DNA from: Bacteroidota bacterium
GTDB taxonomy: Bacteria > Bacteroidota > Bacteroidia > NS11-12g > UBA955
Reading direction: 5' to 3'
Length of the DNA: 6,686 nt
Assembly (NCBI GenBank): GCA_027488495.1
Contig: JAIYBO010000162.1
Span: forward strand, 1-6,686
A model generated the notes under the pieces. That model saw only the letters and a program-made list of their open reading frames with translations, ran no database searches and was not told the DNA's origin. A program made the position numbers and the translations under genes. Of the stretch, positions 1 through 5,376 are shown piece by piece; position 1 is the stretch's first letter; the number at the start of each line of letters is the position of its first letter.

Positions 1-887
1 CTGGCGACGGTGTGTTGGCGAGATACAGACAACCGAGCGGAGCGAGGTTTGCCGCTGATGAGGCTTGGAGCGCAGCGAACAAGCCTTATGGTGCCCAAGT
101 GGATGTGAAAATTGGTGCGGAGAAGGATTTGGCTTCGGGCGATTGGAAGAAATTGGATTGCGTGGGCAAAGTGTATAATGAGTCGGGGCGCTTGATTCGC
201 ACCCATAAATTCTCTTTTGATAGTTCGGGGTATTATCGGGTGCCTTATCGCTTGGTGGAAGACGGTTTCCGTTGGCCATCGCACCATACGCCCAAGCCCG
301 ATGATGGGATTCCTGCAGGCCGAACGATATCGCCCGGAAAATACAAATTGGTGATTTCTTCTGGCGCGATGGCGGATTCAGTTTGGATTCAGGTACGCAT
401 GCCGAAGGGTTTTGAGTACAGTGCTTCGGGGGATGCCAAACAGCGAGAGATGCTGGATACACTGAAGAAGACCATTGAGCGGGCGCGTTTGGCGTTTGAG
501 GGTTTGAAAGACGCAGAGAAAAGTGTGGGATTGTGGATGAACCATAAATACATTAGCGATAGTGCCAATGCACAGTTGCGGAAGTTCGAAAAACCTTTGT
601 TGGATAGCATCGCGGCGTTGAAGTTGCTGTATATGCTACCGGCCGATTTCCGTCCTTACGAAGAAGCCACCATTCGCTTGATGGATCATTTGCAAACGGC
701 TTACGGATTGGTAGAGAGCAATGAAATGCCAGGTGAAAATTGTTGGATCGCGGTGAAAACGGCACAGCGGGAGACGGATGTGGTGATCAAGCGGATCAAT
801 GCATTTATGGCGAAGGATTACGCAGCGTTTGTAAAGGCGGTATCAACGCAGACCATTGCACCTTTGATGGATATACACGGCTGGTAA
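1..887 (+). CDS. VPS10/sortilin-type BNR beta-propeller protein, C-terminal part (5' end outside window)
   Basis: Only the last 294 codons are present. The frame is open from base 3 and reads in without a natural start; the GTG at 12 is internal. The visible part looks like the tail of the large Bacteroidota proteins annotated as VPS10 domain, BNR/YVTN repeat or 'glycosyl hydrolase'. After the missing propeller comes an Ig-like strand domain. It begins near the NKPYGAQ motif and includes SSGYYRVPYRL, FRWPS and the PGKYKLVISSG strand with its Pro-Gly-x-Tyr turn, typical of FlgD-like or fibronectin-like modules. The last 150 or so residues are rich in charged helices and probably form a helical bundle. 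No catalytic residue can be assigned. The family is usually exported to the periplasm or outside the cell, but the signal peptide would lie upstream, so this is inference. The exact substrate or partner is unknown. It ends in TAA at 885-887 and is followed by a long gap, so it is the last gene of its unit. Confidence 0.8.
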   Translation, partial: GDGVLARYRQPSGARFAADEAWSAANKPYGAQVDVKIGAEKDLASGDWKKLDCVGKVYNESGRLIRTHKFSFDSSGYYRVPYRLVEDGFRWPSHHTPKPDDGIPAGRTISPGKYKLVISSGAMADSVWIQVRMPKGFEYSASGDAKQREMLDTLKKTIERARLAFEGLKDAEKSVGLWMNHKYISDSANAQLRKFEKPLLDSIAALKLLYMLPADFRPYEEATIRLMDHLQTAYGLVESNEMPGENCWIAVKTAQRETDVVIKRINAFMAKDYAAFVKAVSTQTIAPLMDIHGW

Positions 888-921
888 ACACCCTATTTTA
901 ACAAATTCTTGTTTAACCTTT

Positions 922-942
922 GGGTTGCTAAGCCCCTTTTTT
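922..942 (+). terminator. Possible weak intrinsic terminator after the VPS10-type gene
   Basis: GGGTT (922-926) can pair with AA and CCC (930-931, 933-935) across a GCT loop with one bulged G, and a run of six T follows at 937-942. The stem is short and imperfect. The support is its position 35 bases after the stop codon and the T run. Confidence 0.4.
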
Positions 943-1118
943 GTGTAAATATTGTTTTGTAATTCATTGGTTTATAGTGTTGATGAATATTTTTTGTAGA
1001 ACTTTTGGCGTGAAGAATTCAAACAAAACACACTTGTGGAAATTTTTTTTTATCATTTTTTTTGGTTCTCAACCCTTGTAAACATTGATTTTTTTTCGTA
1101 AACAGTTCAAAATTTTAT

Positions 1119-1130
1119 TTGTTACAACAA
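1119..1130. promoter_or_regulatory. Short dyad upstream of the rhodopsin promoter, possible operator
   Basis: TTGTT-AC-AACAA is a perfect 5+5 inverted repeat ending 11 bases before the proposed -33 TTG. Its position would suit a regulator binding just upstream of RNA polymerase. In A+T-rich DNA such a small dyad can arise by chance. Confidence 0.25.
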
Positions 1131-1141
1131 GCAAAATTGTG

Positions 1142-1169
1142 TTGTTTGGGTAAAAACCATTTTAATTTG
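1142..1169 (+). promoter_or_regulatory. Bacteroidota-type promoter of the rhodopsin gene
   Basis: A TTG at 1142-1144 is followed by a 17-base spacer and TTAATTTG at 1162-1169, which differs from the -7 consensus TAnnTTTG at one fixed position. The same 17-base spacing is seen at the antitoxin promoter. Transcription would start near 1173, giving a leader of about 34 bases without a Shine-Dalgarno sequence and A-rich just before the ATG. Confidence 0.5.
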
Positions 1170-1206
1170 GACTTGTTCCTCTGAGAACTAAACTAATCTA
1201 AATCAA

Positions 1207-1959
1207 ATGGTTACACAATTACTAAGCACAGTAGGATCTAGCAGTGAGTTAGAACTACTATCCGGAACTTCGCTTGAATCTTACATTGCATTTACGTTTT
1301 TCGTAGGTACAATGGCGATGATGGCCGCCTCTGTTTTCTTCTTCTTCGAAATGCGCAATGTTGCAGAACGTTGGAGAACTTCTATGTTGGTATCAGGTTT
1401 GATTACCTTCATTGCTGCCGTGCACTATTACTACATGCGCGGATTCTTCATGGAACACCAAGCGTCTCCAACTTTCTTCCGTTACGTGGATTGGTTGTTG
1501 ACTGTTCCTTTGATGTGTGTTGAATTCTATTTGATCACCAAAAAGGCAGGTGCCAAGTCAGGTTTGTTGTGGAAGTTGATTTTCGCTTCAGTAGTGATGT
1601 TGGTAACTGGTTACTTCGGAGAAGCTGTATGGCGTGAGTCTAGCGTTCTTTGGGGTGTTGTATCTGGTGCTGCTTACTTCTACATTGCATACTTGGTATG
1701 GTTCGGTGAAGTGGCTGCATTGGCAAACACAGCTGGTCCTGCAGTAGCAAAAGCTACCAAGACTTTGGCTTGGTTTGTATTGGTAGGTTGGGCAATTTAT
1801 CCTTTGGGTTACATCTTGGGAACTCCAGGTGGATTGTTCGGTATCACTTTCAGCGCAGATACTCGTGTAATGGATGTTATCTACAACATCGGTGACGCAG
1901 TAAACAAAATCGGATTCGGTTTGGTTATCTACGCTTTGACTCAAGCAGACAAGGACTAA
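1207..1959 (+). CDS. Proteorhodopsin-type light-driven outward proton pump
   Basis: This is a complete 250-residue seven-helix retinal protein of the inner membrane, expected to export protons in light. Helices lie at roughly 25-48, 58-78, 90-111, 119-140, 146-167, 183-206 and 222-245. The proton-pump triad of green proteorhodopsin (GPR) is intact: Asp95 (acceptor, GPR D97), Thr99 (T101) and Glu106 (donor, E108), in the helix C stretch RYVDWLLTVPLMCVEF. Also present are Arg92, His73 (partner of the acceptor), Trp195, Tyr198, Asp230 and the retinal-binding Lys234 in DAVNKIGFG. Residue 103, at the GPR colour-tuning site 105, is Met, which in flavobacterial proteins goes with green absorption. 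Gly150 occupies the place of W138 in bacteriorhodopsin and F152 in GPR. It could open a side window for a carotenoid antenna. No long signal peptide is seen. The sodium-pump NDQ and chloride-pump motifs are absent. The gene stands alone, with its own promoter and terminator. No blh gene is in the window. Leucine codon use changes sharply after codon 23. Confidence 0.96.
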   Translation: MVTQLLSTVGSSSELELLSGTSLESYIAFTFFVGTMAMMAASVFFFFEMRNVAERWRTSMLVSGLITFIAAVHYYYMRGFFMEHQASPTFFRYVDWLLTVPLMCVEFYLITKKAGAKSGLLWKLIFASVVMLVTGYFGEAVWRESSVLWGVVSGAAYFYIAYLVWFGEVAALANTAGPAVAKATKTLAWFVLVGWAIYPLGYILGTPGGLFGITFSADTRVMDVIYNIGDAVNKIGFGLVIYALTQADKD

Positions 1960-1981
1960 TCTCCTAGATGTATAAATAAGT

Positions 1982-2010
1982 AAAAAGGCCCGCGAAAGCG
2001 GGCCTTTTTT
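1982..2010. terminator. Strong intrinsic terminator, probably bidirectional
   Basis: A perfect GGCCCGC/GCGGGCC stem (1987-1993 and 1998-2004) closes a GAAA tetraloop. It is flanked by five A on the left and six T on the right, so the stem extends by A-T pairs and gives a T run on both strands. It lies 22 bases after the rhodopsin stop and 85 bases beyond the htpG stop, so it can end both convergent transcripts. Confidence 0.92.
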
Positions 2011-2024
2011 ATTGATAGATAATT

Positions 2025-2051
2025 TTCAATTCAGTTGGGTGCTGGATTGAA
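2025..2051. repeat. Second hairpin between rhodopsin and htpG
   Basis: TTCAATTCAG (2025-2034) faces CTGGATTGAA (2042-2051) across a 7-base loop, with one T-G mismatch in ten pairs. There is no T run on either strand, so it is not a classical terminator. On the htpG mRNA it would fold in the 3' tail before the main terminator and could protect the 3' end. Confidence 0.35.
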
Positions 2052-2094
2052 TGGCATTTAACACCACATAGATTTATACTGATTGAACCTTAAA

Positions 2095-3909
2095 TCAATC
2101 CATGATAAAGCCTTGGGCTTTTCTCACGAAACGCTCCAAAGATTCACCTTGTAATTGTCCGCGCTGAAGCATCGCCAAGTCCATACAATATTGTAGTAAC
2201 TCGTTTCTGCCTTCACCTTCTTTGCCCAAAACTTTGCTGGCCAGAGCGTGATTGGTGTTTACTACCATTGTTTGCTTGTTGAGGCCCATGTTGCCATAAG
2301 GAAATCCATTGCCCATCTTAGCCATGTCTTCCATGCGGCGTTCCCACTCATTGCGGTGAACAGAGATGAAATCGTCTTGTGGGGGCAAGGATTCCATTTT
2401 TATCTCAAAAGCCAATTCGTTTACAACGGCTTTCACGCTGTCTTCCAATGTTTTGCGTTGGTCTTCGCTCAATACAGATTCTATGGTTACTTCCTTTTCG
2501 ATCAACTGATCCATCGGACCGCCATCTACGCAACGGAATTTTACCTTTTCGAATTTGCCTTCAACCCAACCCGCAAAATGGGTATCCAACGGACCGTTCA
2601 ATACAACTACTTCGTATCCTTTGTCTTTGGCTGCCTTGATGTTCATGTGTTGAACATTTACATCGGTAGAGTAAAGCACTACGGTTTCTCCGTTTTTATC
2701 GGTTTGATTGATTTTTGCATGGTCAATCCACTCCTGAATGGTATTCAACTTCCCATCGGTGGTTTTCAGCATACAAATGTCTTTGGTGCGTTCAGCGAAT
2801 TTCTCGTCGGCCACCATGCCATACTTCACGAACAAATCCAAGTATTCCCATTTGCTGTCGAAATCTGCGCGATCGGCTTTGAACAATTCATTGAGTTTGT
2901 CGCTCACCTTTTTGCTGATGTGCTGGGTGATTTTCTTCACATTGGCATCGCTCTGTAAAGAACTTCGGGAAACGTTCAATGGTATGTCTGGAGAATCAAT
3001 CACCCCTTTCAACAACACCAAATACTCTGGTAATACGTCTTTTACATCCTCGGTAACGAACACTTGGTTGCAATACAACTGCACGCGGTTTTGGCGATTG
3101 TCGATGGCCTCATTCACCTTAGGGAAGTACAACACCCCTGTTAGGTTGAAGGGATAATCGGTATTGATGTGAATGTTGAACAAAGGCGCTTCTTGTGCGG
3201 GATACAATTCTTCAAAGAATTTTTTGTAGTCCTCGGCTTCCAATTCGGCGGGCTTTTTCGTCCAAATGGGTTGTGTATTATTGATGTCTTCGCCGTCAAA
3301 AGCAATTGGAACTGGCAGAAAACGACAGTATTTGCGGAGTAATTCGCGGAGTTTCCACTTGGACAAGTAGGTTTCGGCGTCTTCATCGGTAAGATGCAAA
3401 ATCACATCTGTTCCGCGTTTTTTGCGCTTGCCTTTTCCGATGTTGTAACTGGTGGCACCGTCGCAATCCCAATGAACGGCTTGAGCACCTTTTTGGTAGG
3501 ATTTGGTTTCGATGGTTACTGTTTTAGAAACCATGAAGGCTGAGTAGAATCCCAATCCGAAATGACCAATCATTTGGTCTGGGTCTTTGTCTTTCCATTG
3601 CTCTGCGAATTCACGTGCACCTGAAAAAGCCAATTGGGTGATGTATTTTTCTACCTCTTCCTCGGTCATACCGATTCCTGAATCGGAAATGGTCAAGGTT
3701 TTGGCTTTTTCATCGAAACTGATTTCCACTTTGCAGTTGTCGATGGGGTCTTCAAATTCTCCCATGCGGGAAAGGGTACTCAATTTTTTGGTGGCATCCA
3801 CTGCGTTGCTCACCAATTCACGAAGAAAAATTTCCTGGTCTGTGTACAGGAATTTTTTAATAATGGGGAAGATGTTCTCTGATTGAACTGAAATCTGACC
3901 TGTTCTCAT
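2095..3909 (-). CDS. htpG: Chaperone protein HtpG (bacterial Hsp90)
   Basis: This 604-residue cytoplasmic Hsp90 is an ATP-driven dimeric chaperone. The N-terminal GHKL ATPase domain shows the catalytic Glu31 and Asn35 in LRELVSNAVDAT, Asp76 in DSGIGM, the glycine-rich lid and nucleotide motif GHFGLGFYSAF (115-125) and GTDVILHL (166-173). The middle domain carries LNVSRSSLQ with Arg315, matching the Arg that contacts the ATP phosphate (R336 in E. coli). The rest, to residue 604, is the C-terminal dimerisation domain. As expected for a bacterial protein it has no long acidic linker and no MEEVD tail. The length is close to the 624 residues of E. coli HtpG. I chose the ATG at 3909 because family proteins start just before the SENIFPIIKKFLY motif; an in-frame ATG at 4005 would add 32 residues that match nothing known. 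It is a single gene, convergent with the rhodopsin and divergent from the toxin-antitoxin pair. No good heat-shock promoter was recognised. Confidence 0.97.
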   Translation of the reverse strand: MRTGQISVQSENIFPIIKKFLYTDQEIFLRELVSNAVDATKKLSTLSRMGEFEDPIDNCKVEISFDEKAKTLTISDSGIGMTEEEVEKYITQLAFSGAREFAEQWKDKDPDQMIGHFGLGFYSAFMVSKTVTIETKSYQKGAQAVHWDCDGATSYNIGKGKRKKRGTDVILHLTDEDAETYLSKWKLRELLRKYCRFLPVPIAFDGEDINNTQPIWTKKPAELEAEDYKKFFEELYPAQEAPLFNIHINTDYPFNLTGVLYFPKVNEAIDNRQNRVQLYCNQVFVTEDVKDVLPEYLVLLKGVIDSPDIPLNVSRSSLQSDANVKKITQHISKKVSDKLNELFKADRADFDSKWEYLDLFVKYGMVADEKFAERTKDICMLKTTDGKLNTIQEWIDHAKINQTDKNGETVVLYSTDVNVQHMNIKAAKDKGYEVVVLNGPLDTHFAGWVEGKFEKVKFRCVDGGPMDQLIEKEVTIESVLSEDQRKTLEDSVKAVVNELAFEIKMESLPPQDDFISVHRNEWERRMEDMAKMGNGFPYGNMGLNKQTMVVNTNHALASKVLGKEGEGRNELLQYCMDLAMLQRGQLQGESLERFVRKAQGFIMD

Positions 3910-4005
3910 GCGGATGCTTTGGCAATTGATGTACCAATTTAATGGAACTGAAATTTTGTCATATCGATGTCTCTGAGCGATTGATTTTCTTTGTGAATCA
4001 ACCAC

Positions 4006-4028
4006 TTTTTGACAGAAATTGGCAAAAA
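4006..4028. promoter_or_regulatory. Imperfect inverted repeat between htpG and the antitoxin gene
   Basis: TTTTTGACA (4006-4014) and TGGCAAAAA (4020-4028) are inverted copies with one mismatch in nine and a 5-base spacer. The repeat lies 96 bases upstream of the htpG start and 129 bases upstream of the antitoxin start. It could be an operator for either gene, but part of the match comes from simple A and T runs. Confidence 0.25.
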
Positions 4029-4124
4029 TTCAAAAAGATTTTTCCCTTGCGGCATTCTTCGCCAACAATGATCTTGGTAATGAAATGAATGTTGATTTTT
4101 GCTTTTATGATTCCAGAACGATTA

Positions 4125-4152
4125 TTGTACGTAGGAAATATTACTAAATTTG
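4125..4152 (+). promoter_or_regulatory. Bacteroidota-type promoter of the toxin-antitoxin operon
   Basis: TTG (4125-4127), a 17-base spacer and TAAATTTG (4145-4152) match the Bacteroidota TTG/TAnnTTTG promoter at every fixed base. Only five bases separate the -7 box from the ATG at 4158, so transcription would begin at or beside the start codon, giving a leaderless mRNA. Confidence 0.65.
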
Positions 4153-4157
4153 CACGT

Positions 4158-4430
4158 ATGAAAAAGAAGTTGACCCTTTTGGTTGATACTCAATTGGTAG
4201 AACGGATGAAACTGCTGGTTGCAACGAATGGACAATCGTTATCGGCAGTGGTTGAACAGTTTTTTGCGCAGCAATTGTCGAGGGATAGGTTTATTGTTGA
4301 AAAGCCGGAGGTATCGGATGACGACGTTTTCATTGCCAAGTTTGGCGGTATTGCTTCAGGGATGGGTAACCTCACTGATGCCGAAATCCGGGATTTGGTC
4401 TACACGGAGCGAATGAAAAAACATTTTTAG
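4158..4430 (+). CDS. Antitoxin of a VapBC-like pair (DUF6364-like, ribbon-helix-helix type)
   Basis: This 90-residue protein probably binds and neutralises the PIN toxin encoded just downstream and represses their shared promoter. The N-terminus has a short strand (KKKLTLLVD, residues 2-10), a helix (about 11-24) and, after the turn GQSLS, a second helix (about 27-42). This strand-helix-helix pattern is that of ribbon-helix-helix DNA-binding proteins, most like the DUF6364 family that often precedes PIN genes in Bacteroidota. The C-terminal half is acidic around EVSDDD (residues 51-56) and would be the part that contacts the toxin. The start at 4158 is preferred over an in-frame ATG at 4089, because the promoter lies between them and the extra 23 residues look non-coding. 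The toxin gene follows after ten bases. Family assignment is from recognition of the pattern, so the exact family is less certain than the antitoxin role. Confidence 0.78.
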   Translation: MKKKLTLLVDTQLVERMKLLVATNGQSLSAVVEQFFAQQLSRDRFIVEKPEVSDDDVFIAKFGGIASGMGNLTDAEIRDLVYTERMKKHF

Positions 4431-4440
4431 ATTTCTAAAT

Positions 4441-4857
4441 ATGGCGATTTTAATTGACACAAATGTTCTTCTCGACTTTTTATTGGAGCGGGTTGATTTT
4501 TATGATGATGCAAGATCAATTGTAAGGTTAGCAAGGAAACGGGAATACGAATTCCGAATTACGGCGTTGACCTTGGGTACTGCTTATTATATTCTGCGAA
4601 AGCAGTTTTCTCATCTGGAATCAATTCAATTATTACAAGAATTTTGTTCCGTTTTTCCCTGTGTGATTTCATCCAATTTGGCTTGTCAGGATGCTTTATT
4701 TATGGGACTTGGAGATTTTGAAGATGCATTACAAGTGGCGATGGCAAAATCAGATTGCGACATGATTATCACCCGCAATGTGGCTGATTTTAAACACTGT
4801 GGTTTGTTGGTGATTTCTCCCAAAGATTTTTTGCGGATGCATTCTCAGAACGCGTGA
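4441..4857 (+). CDS. PIN-domain ribonuclease toxin (VapC-like)
   Basis: This 138-residue single-domain protein is predicted to be an RNA-cleaving toxin kept in check by the upstream antitoxin. The PIN fold is marked by the first strand MAILIDTNVLLDFL with Asp6, the central GDFEDALQVAMA with Glu94 and Asp95, and the closing ITRNVADF with Asn113 and Asp116. Compared with classical VapC, the second acidic residue is replaced (Thr47 in ALTLGTAYYIL) and the last catalytic Asp position is Asn113, with Asp116 three residues on. A similar pattern occurs in the PIN_3-like subgroup common in Bacteroidota, so it need not mean inactivity. The ORF is intact and of normal length. It has no Shine-Dalgarno sequence and probably depends on the antitoxin promoter. 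The codons appear more A+T-rich than in recX and ACMSD, which would fit a mobile module, although no transposase or repeats flank it. Confidence 0.88.
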   Translation: MAILIDTNVLLDFLLERVDFYDDARSIVRLARKREYEFRITALTLGTAYYILRKQFSHLESIQLLQEFCSVFPCVISSNLACQDALFMGLGDFEDALQVAMAKSDCDMIITRNVADFKHCGLLVISPKDFLRMHSQNA

Positions 4858-4863
4858 CTTTTG
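4831..4863 (+). promoter_or_regulatory. Possible recX promoter inside the toxin gene
   Basis: TTG (4831-4833), a 22-base spacer and GACTTTTG (4856-4863) approach the Bacteroidota promoter, missing only the first T of TAnnTTTG. The -7 box overlaps the toxin stop codon and lies nine bases before the recX ATG. If active, it lets recX be expressed apart from the toxin-antitoxin pair. Confidence 0.35.
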
Positions 4864-4872
4864 TACAACCAA

Positions 4873-5358
4873 ATGGAGAACGGACCTCAATTTAAGAAAA
4901 CCCTAACCCCCTCTCAGGCGAAGCCCAAAATTGAGAAGTTTTGTGCCTATCAAGAGCGGAGTCATCAGCAGGTGAAACGGAAGTTGCAGGGGTATGGTTT
5001 GAATGGCATGGATGCGGATATTTTACTGGTGGAATTGATGCATGCCAATTTTTTGAACGAAGAACGATTTGCCATGGCCTATGCGCGGGGCAAATTCAAA
5101 ATCAAGGGCTGGGGCAAAGCCAAAATCAAACAAGGACTTAAGCGAGAAGGTGTGGGTGAAAAACTCATACAGCAGGCGTTGGCCTCGCTTGGGATGGATG
5201 ATTATTTGGATACTTTGAATACACTCGCCGCTAAAAAATGGCCGTTGATCAAAGGGGCTTCACACATCGAAAAAGTCTTCAAGCTCAAACGCTATCTGGT
5301 GGGAAAAGGGTATGATTTTGAGGCAATCGATAAAGCCATCGCCCAAGTTGTTAATTAA
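4873..5358 (+). CDS. recX: Regulatory protein RecX
   Basis: RecX is a small cytoplasmic protein that binds RecA filaments and tunes homologous recombination and the SOS response. The 161 residues are almost wholly helical, as in the three-helix repeats of the family. Hallmarks are the first repeat FCAYQERSHQQVKRKL (23-38), matching the family pattern with R-S and K-L, and the central block ANFLNEERFAMAYARG (58-73) followed by KGWGKAKIKQGLKREGV (78-94), the most conserved RecX signature. A last helical repeat covers about 111-160. The ATG at 4873 is chosen. A TTG at 4861 would add four residues but overlaps the likely -7 promoter box. The gene begins 15 bases after the toxin stop, so read-through from the toxin-antitoxin operon is possible. 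recA is not next to it here. It converges on ACMSD with only 18 bases between the stop codons and no visible terminator. Confidence 0.93.
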   Translation: MENGPQFKKTLTPSQAKPKIEKFCAYQERSHQQVKRKLQGYGLNGMDADILLVELMHANFLNEERFAMAYARGKFKIKGWGKAKIKQGLKREGVGEKLIQQALASLGMDDYLDTLNTLAAKKWPLIKGASHIEKVFKLKRYLVGKGYDFEAIDKAIAQVVN

Positions 5359-5376
5359 CTAGGCACCCGGAGACGA

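Larger units (their letters stand above)
888..1206 (+). other. A+T-rich intergenic control region upstream of the rhodopsin gene
   Basis: This 319-base gap holds no credible gene. Its composition is strikingly A+T-rich compared with both flanking genes. Visible items are a weak terminator near its left end, T tracts of nine, eight and eight bases (1043-1051, 1056-1063, 1089-1096), the heptamer GTAAACA repeated exactly 20 bases apart (1078-1084 and 1098-1104), a small dyad at 1119-1130, and a Bacteroidota-type promoter at 1142-1169. The T tracts could bend the DNA or act as an UP-like element. The predicted leader has a short GTTC/GAAC stem (1175-1178 with 1185-1188) near its 5' end. Functions are inferred from position only. 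Confidence 0.6.

Noticed and set aside
1588..1944. Open frame of 118 codons on the minus strand inside the rhodopsin gene
   Set aside because: Antisense shadow of the rhodopsin with low-complexity translation and no promoter or family match.
2248..2958. Long open frame of 236 codons on the plus strand
   Set aside because: It lies wholly antisense inside htpG, a clearly conserved gene, and its translation is rich in Phe, His and Ile as expected from the reverse complement of Lys, Glu and Asp codons. No start signal or known motif.
3910..4005. 32-residue N-terminal extension of HtpG
   Set aside because: Family proteins begin just before the SENIFPIIKKF motif, which the ATG at 3909 satisfies. 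The extra residues resemble translated intergenic DNA.
4089..4157. 23-residue N-terminal extension of the antitoxin
   Set aside because: The consensus promoter at 4125-4152 lies inside it, so the mRNA would not include this start.
4428..4435. TAGATTTC just before the toxin start as a separate toxin promoter
   Set aside because: It misses the final G of the -7 box and no TTG lies at a proper distance; the bicistron with the antitoxin explains expression.
5350..5359. Perfect 10-base palindrome GTTAATTAAC at the recX stop codon
   Set aside because: No loop and no T run, so it is not a terminator, and a short A+T-rich palindrome is likely by chance.
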